This document shows, one piece after another, positions 59,205 to 64,000 of a DNA stretch of 64,000 bases. Each line of letters begins with the position of its first letter. Position 1 is the first letter of the stretch. The notes below the pieces were generated by a model. That model was given only the letters and a program-made list of their open reading frames with translations, searched no databases and was not told the DNA's origin. A program made the position numbers and the translations under genes. This DNA comes from Drosophila miranda (Eukaryota > Arthropoda > Insecta > Diptera > Drosophilidae), in NCBI RefSeq assembly GCF_003369915.1, contig NW_022881614.1, positions 5,849,001-5,913,000 of the forward strand. Reading direction: 5' to 3'.

Positions 59205-60495
59205 TGTTACGAACCTTTGTTTTCTTCGGGGAAAGCCCGGCTAGCCAGTCATCCCAGGGCTGGGTACTTCCCAAGCCCTCAGGTCGCACAATATACCAAC
59301 TAATTGGACATCTCGAACAAATTGAAACAACAAAAGTAACCGACAAAAAAAAACTGCAAACGGACTCTACTCGACAAACAACATTACAGTAACTTCCTTC
59401 AACACAGACGTGGACCAGGTCGAGGTGTCGATGTTTTTACCCCTGACGTACCCTCCCTACCTGAGATCTGAATGACAACGTTTTGGATCTCCATGCCATG
59501 CTGCCATGTGCAGCAGCCTTACCCTCTCGTTGCTGTGGCTCCTCTTCCCCCCATATGAAACGCTTAGCAATTCATTTTCTTCGTTATAATTTTCACTTCA
59601 ATTTCCTACTTTTGCACGGTATCATCGCTACACTAAGCCTGCCTATTCATACCCCCCTCATCTTATCACTACGGGCGGTTAATAAATAAATAGATAAATA
59701 GAAATAATTAATATAATAAATATAAATAAGTTACATATAGATATAATATGGACGGACTTAAATTAGGGGATTAACATATACATATAAATGGAGACGTCTA
59801 ACAAAAATAAATAATGGGAGTAAATAAGTTGATTGATGATTTTTTTTCTGTCCCTAAATGGGCGAGGGACCCGCTCTACGTGGCCAGGATTGTGTATTCG
59901 AGCCCAGCAAAAAGCAAGCCAGGATGGCGGAGCTGTGACCTATTCCCTACGGATTGGCCAACAAAAAAATTAATTTGGGGTTACTTTATTCCCTTCTCTG
60001 GAGCGGACTCACTCTTATGCTTCTTGGGTCTCTTTCCCGTCCCGCTAGTCCTGGTTCCTGGTCTCTCACTGATCTGGATCCCCTGGAATCACAGATTTAT
60101 TTATCTTTTTTTTCAGTGTGATGGCCACTACTCCATCCTCATCCCACTCACTTTTTCTTTCAGAACAAAAAAAATCACTAGATCACTATGCCCGGCGCGC
60201 ATGCTCCTCCGTTGCGGGAATTTCTTTCTCTGAACCCCCTCTTGGCTTAGCTGCTCTGTTTAATGCTCCCGGGCCGCTGGGGTATGGGTGAGTTGGCTTC
60301 GGGACTCCGTTATGGGATGAGATCGGAAATCTTCTCTCATAACGGCTCCGGAGAGCGCGCGGAACTCTCACTCTCCAGGACGCCACTCATCGCTAACCTT
60401 TTCCCCTTAAATTTTGGCCTTGCCACTCTGTTCAAACTTCTATCCTCCTCACCGCTTCTATGGGGTATCACCTATCGATATCTTCGCATGCAACA
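59205..60495 (-). repeat. 5' LTR (1291 bp)
   Basis: It matches 51900-53264 apart from the two indels named there. Its outer end is followed by the target duplication CCGA (60496-60499). Confidence 0.93.
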
Positions 60496-60499
60496 CCGA

Positions 60500-60782
60500 C
60501 TTTATTTGTAGTAAAATGTAGGATTCAAATTAGGGCTGCGAAACCATCGATGGCACTATCGATAATATGAAATCAGCTGGAGTTTTTGCCATCGTGAGCA
60601 AATAAATTGAACAATTCCACAAATCGTAAGGTAAACAGAGCCCGGGCCATAAAACCCTCTTTATAGTTAGTTACGAAGCCGGTTAATGAGGAATTGTACC
60701 ATTTGCTAACATCTTTGTGTGTCCTAATAGTGCCGCTACTAAGGGCTTCTTCTCCAGGCTTTCCACTTCCTTTGCTATTTAA
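60500..60782 (+). promoter_or_regulatory. Likely promoter and 5' UTR of eIF2B delta
   Basis: Two ATCGAT words with a related CTATCGATA (about 60546-60567) lie 220 bp before the start codon. This is the DRE type of core motif (TATCGATA) common at Drosophila housekeeping promoters. No TATA box is seen. The gypsy element ends only about 50 bp upstream of these motifs. Confidence 0.5.
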
Positions 60783-62930
60783 ATGTCCATGTCTGTCTCC
60801 GTGGAAGCTATCAAAATGATTAAAACGAGCGATCAGGTGTCACAGGTATCAGGCCTTACTCACTTAAACCTTATTAGCTCCGTAGTGCTTGGTTTTGCAT
60901 GCCTAATGATTTGATTTAAAATTGTATCCTAGCTTGGTAGTTATCTTAACTAAACACCCCACTCCCACAGACCGAGAGCCAGACGACCAGGGCCAAGCAA
61001 AAGAAACAGAGGCGAAATCGACCCCGAAGCAAACGAAATCGCGTTGAAGATAGCACTACTACTGCTAATACTACTACAGAATCGTCGACTACTGACTCCG
61101 CGCCCACTGAGAGTGCAATGCCAGGGGACAACAGCCAGCAGGATGCAACGCGTGAGCAGGTCATGGCAGAGCGCGAGGCCAAGAAGCAAGCCAAGCAGGC
61201 CAAGAAGCAAAAGGCTACAACACCAGACACAAAAATCATCACCGAAGTAGAGCAGACGACCATAACTACAAAGCTGACAACCACGACCACAACAACTGCA
61301 GGGCCACCAGCTCCTATTGCCGCAGTCACTTGCACTGCGTCGACAGACACGGAAACTGGGGACAAGACACGCGACCAGATTAAGGCTGAGCGAGAGGCTA
61401 AGAAGGCGGCCAAACAGGCTGAGAAGGCAGCCAAATCCAGTGGAGCCAAGGTTGAGCCCCCAGTGCAGAAGCTGGCCAACTTAAAAGTGACGGATAAGAC
61501 TCCAACACCAACCGCAGCTCCATCCTCTGCAGCGAATGACGAAAAGGTAAGGTACAAATATAATTTAAAAACCCCTCATTCTCTGTCATTCACAGAAGAA
61601 ACCCGCTCTCAGCAAAGCCGAGCGGCGGGCCCTTCAGGAAGCTCAGAGGGCAGCCAAGGCCCAAGGACAAGGACAAGTAAAGAAAGCCCAGCCAGCGGTC
61701 AAGGCTCCGGGTGCAGCTACGGCGAAAGTCACGGCCACGGTACTCAAGGAACTAAAACGGGAAAGCGTCTCGCCTGTAAAATCAGCAACGAGTTCTTCAC
61801 CCAGCAAAAACTCATTAATCACCGCCAAATCAAAGTGCAAAGTAAAGCTGTTCAATCATTTAGTTTGGGCAGAGAAGGGCGCCAGCCTGTTCATCAACGA
61901 TCCGCTGGTGCATCCCAGCATGGCTCGCCTTGGAGTGCAATATGCTCAGCGCACAGTGGTCGGCTCCAATGCGCGGTGCATTGCCTTCCTGCATGCCCTG
62001 CGGCAGGTGGTGCAGGACTTTGAGACGCCTGCTAAGAAGGAGTTTGGGCGCAGCTTGGATGCTGCAGTGAAGCATCACGTGGATCATCTGCACAAGTGTC
62101 GTCCGCCGGCCGTCTCCGTGTCCAATGCCTACAAACAGTTTAGGAATCAGGTCACGCAACTGCCGGCAGATGTGCCAGAGGCGGAGGTAAGTCTCTTCTC
62201 GTCAGACTCACTCCATCAGTAATGTTGATCCAAATCGTAATCGCAGCTGAAGGAACTGCTCGTCTACTTCATCGACACCTATATGGAGAACCAGATTGGC
62301 AAGGCTTCTCAAGCCATAAGCAGTTCTCTGCAGGACAAAATCACCGATGGTGATGTACTGCTCACCTTTGGCTGCTCCTCTCTAATACAGTTCATCTGCG
62401 AGGAGGCTAAGCGGCGACAGGTCGCTTTCCGTGTCATTGTGGTCGATTCGCGTCCCACCTGCGAGGGCCAGGGGATGCTGCGGCGCCTACACGCTCACGG
62501 AATACCCTGCACCTATGTGCTGATCAATGCCGTGGGCTATGTGATGGCCGAAGCTACCAAGGTGCTACTGGGTGCCCATGCTCTGCTGGCCAACGGCTAT
62601 GTGATGGCGCGAACAGGCACTGCTCAGGTGGCCCTCGTGGCTAACGCCCACAATGTCCCCGTTCTGGTCTGCTGTGAGACGCACAAGTTCAGCGAACGAT
62701 TCCAGACCGACGCCATTGTCTACAACGAGCTGAGCGATCCCAACGATCTGGTGCGCGACGACAAGTGCTGCCTCAAGAACTGGACAGCCAAGGCCCATCT
62801 CACGCCCCTCAACCTGAACTATGACATAACGCCACCAGAGCTGGTCAGCGCCGTGGTCACCGAGGTGGCCATCCTGCCCTGCACCAGTGTTCCCGTCATT
62901 TTGCGTATCAAGCCAGAAATTGGCTACTAA
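60783..62930 (+). CDS. eIF2Bdelta: Translation initiation factor eIF2B, delta subunit
   Basis: Four exons (60783-60845, 60971-61546, 61596-62186, 62247-62930), all phase 0 with GT-AG introns, give 637 residues. The N-terminal 350 residues are low-complexity and charged (AEREAKKQAKQAKKQK repeated), as in this subunit elsewhere. From LFNHLVWAEKG the conserved eIF2B alpha/beta/delta fold follows: DPLVHPSMARLGVQYAQRTVVGSNARC, LLTFGCSSLIQFI, VIVVDSRPTCEGQGMLRRL, YVLINAVGYVMAEATKVLLGAHALLANGYVMARTGTAQVA, VPVLVCCETHKFSERF, and the end NLNYDITPPELVSAVVTEVAILP. It is part of the regulatory subcomplex of the GDP-GTP exchange factor for eIF2 that senses eIF2 phosphorylation. No disruption is seen. The start was chosen because the first exon opens with MSMSVSVEAIKM in phase with exon 2. 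Confidence 0.95.
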
Positions 62931-62960
62931 TCGTCGCTCAGATAAATCCCGCTGCTGTTG

Positions 62961-62966
62961 AATAAA
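62961..62966 (+). terminator. Polyadenylation signal of eIF2B delta
   Basis: AATAAA lies 30 bp after the stop codon. Confidence 0.65.
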
Positions 62967-63109
62967 TATTAATTTTTTTTATTACATTTTGATCAAATCG
63001 ATAAACAATTTTGAATAGTATTTTATGTTCTTCCTTGTTTTTTTGCCAGGCAGGTTAATCCTAGTGGAATATGGTTAATGCGAGGGACCGCAGCTTAGGA
63101 GGGGCGGCG

Positions 63110-64000
63110 CTCCCGACTGCATCCAGCGGTAAGCAGGGGAAGCGAAAAACAGAAATCTTTCTGGCCATATCCTAACTTCGGGTATTTCTTTTTTCTTCTT
63201 CAGGTTCTCATTTTGCACACCAGGCACCGGGCCGGTTGCTAACTGGCTTGTGGATTCTCCTCTGCCAGTGCCAAACCAAATCCCCTCTTGAGATTTCCTG
63301 CTTCCCGTTGTCAGATAAGTGCCGAATCTTCAAACACCAAAAAAAACTTTTTACTTTGTGGATTTTCTTTGCATCCTCAGATCCCTCAGCGCCGTGCTTC
63401 TGTGAGCCAACTCGTCGAGTCCCTCACAGGCCACCGGAACACCGATGGACCCCAGATTGCAAAATACCACTCGAGATCTATCTTCCCTGCTGGATATTTA
63501 TACTTTCTTCGACGTCTGTGTGATTCGCATCCGTACTCTCCCTCTTTGATGGTAGAGCCAGGACTGCGAGTCCACTTCCCTGTCTCAGATTGGGCGCCAT
63601 TATTGTTACGAACCTTTGTTTTCTTCGGGGAAAGGCCGGCTAGCCAGTCATCCCAGGGCTGGGTACTTCCCAAGCCCTCAGGTCGCACAATATACCAACT
63701 AATTGGACATCTCGAACAAATTGAAACAACAAAAGTAACCGACAAAAAAAAACTGCAAACGGACTCTACTCGACAAACAACATTACAGTAACTTCCTTCA
63801 ACACAGACGTGGACCAGGTCGAGGTGTCGATGTTTTTACCCCTGACGTACCCTCCCTACCTGAGATCTGAATGACAACGTTTTGGATCTCCATGCCATGC
63901 TGCCATGTGCAGCAGCCTTACCCTCTCGTTGCTGTGGCTCCTCTTCCCCCCATATGAAACGCTTAGCAATTCATTTTCTTCGTTATAATTTTCACTTCAA
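63110..64000 (-). mobile_element. Further copy of the gypsy family, partial
   Basis: Bases 63110-63603 repeat the leader and primer site (58711-59204) and 63604-64000 the start of the LTR, at a constant offset of 4399. The leader breaks off at 63110 in unique sequence, so on the minus strand only 5' LTR, primer site and half a leader are left; gag and pol are absent. The LTR runs off the window. It lies about 180 bp past the eIF2B delta stop. Confidence 0.92.

Larger units (their letters stand above)
51900..60495 (-). mobile_element. Gypsy-type element with both LTRs and target duplication
   Basis: Two LTRs (51900-53264 and 59205-60495) start TGTTGCATGC and end GGTTCGTAACA on the minus strand. 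The element is flanked by CCGA (51896-51899 and 60496-60499), a 4-bp duplication usual for gypsy. The primer site TGGCGCCCAA is at 59200-59191. Gag and pol are on the minus strand, each with one frameshift. No envelope gene is seen. Confidence 0.95.

Overview
The window is eukaryotic and almost certainly a Drosophila chromosome. Genes have short GT-AG introns. Several single-copy genes are recognisable: a golgin with a GRIP domain, eIF2B delta, the F1-ATPase inhibitor, and a yellow-gene pair nested in the inhibitor's intron. The spaces between are filled with LTR retrotransposons, a DINE-1/SGM-type Helentron and DNA transposons. From memory this gene set belongs to Muller element C (2R of D. 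melanogaster), and the DINE-1 type looks like those of the obscura group. Heavy transposon load together with broken host genes beside intact ones is what a degenerating neo-sex chromosome, such as the D. miranda neo-Y, would look like. That is a hypothesis only.

Layout. Bases 1-3740: a gypsy-type element on the + strand, cut by the window start, in which an internal deletion fuses gag to the last codons of pol. 3845-4363: an older BEL/Pao fragment with a perfect 73-bp inverted repeat. 4364-15783: a BEL/Pao element on the minus strand, tandemly duplicated (about 5.2 kb per unit), with a shuffled order gag N-terminus, RT-RNaseH-integrase, gag zinc knuckles, protease. 15873-22694: a second, nearly complete BEL/Pao element with 5-bp target duplications (ACTTT). 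22790-23905: DINE-1/SGM. 23925-24720: three diverged repeats.

Host block 1: 25124-30119 is the ATPase inhibitor IF1 (+). Two yellow-d-type genes lie inside its 4.4-kb intron on the minus strand, and both carry frame disruptions. 30321-36234 is a PIF/Harbinger composite of two inverted partial copies, flanked by TTA. One copy holds a 2.49-kb noncoding LTR-like insertion flanked by ATTT. 36711-41744 is Golgin245 (+), intact.

Host block 2: a minus-strand coiled-coil gene (50797 to 42293, possibly Ice1) has three frameshifts and is split by a 4.4-kb block. That block holds an intact five-exon Mutator-like (MULE) transposase gene (44052-47088) with an N-terminal FLYWCH-like finger and a C-terminal RING finger. 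On both sides it is flanked by foldback arrays of a 13-bp half-site, CGACATATCTCCG. This is the most unusual structure in the window. A small intact gene for a single-pass membrane protein follows at 51276-51593 (minus).

51900-60495: a gypsy element on the minus strand with both LTRs, primer binding site and 4-bp target duplications (CCGA). 60783-62930: eIF2B delta (+), intact, four exons. 63110-64000: a further partial copy of the same gypsy family, running off the window end.

The window has little functional coordination. Three or four housekeeping genes survive among mobile DNA, and three others are broken. Long open exons (1216 codons in Golgin245, 971 in gypsy pol) argue that base quality is good, so the frame disruptions elsewhere are probably real.
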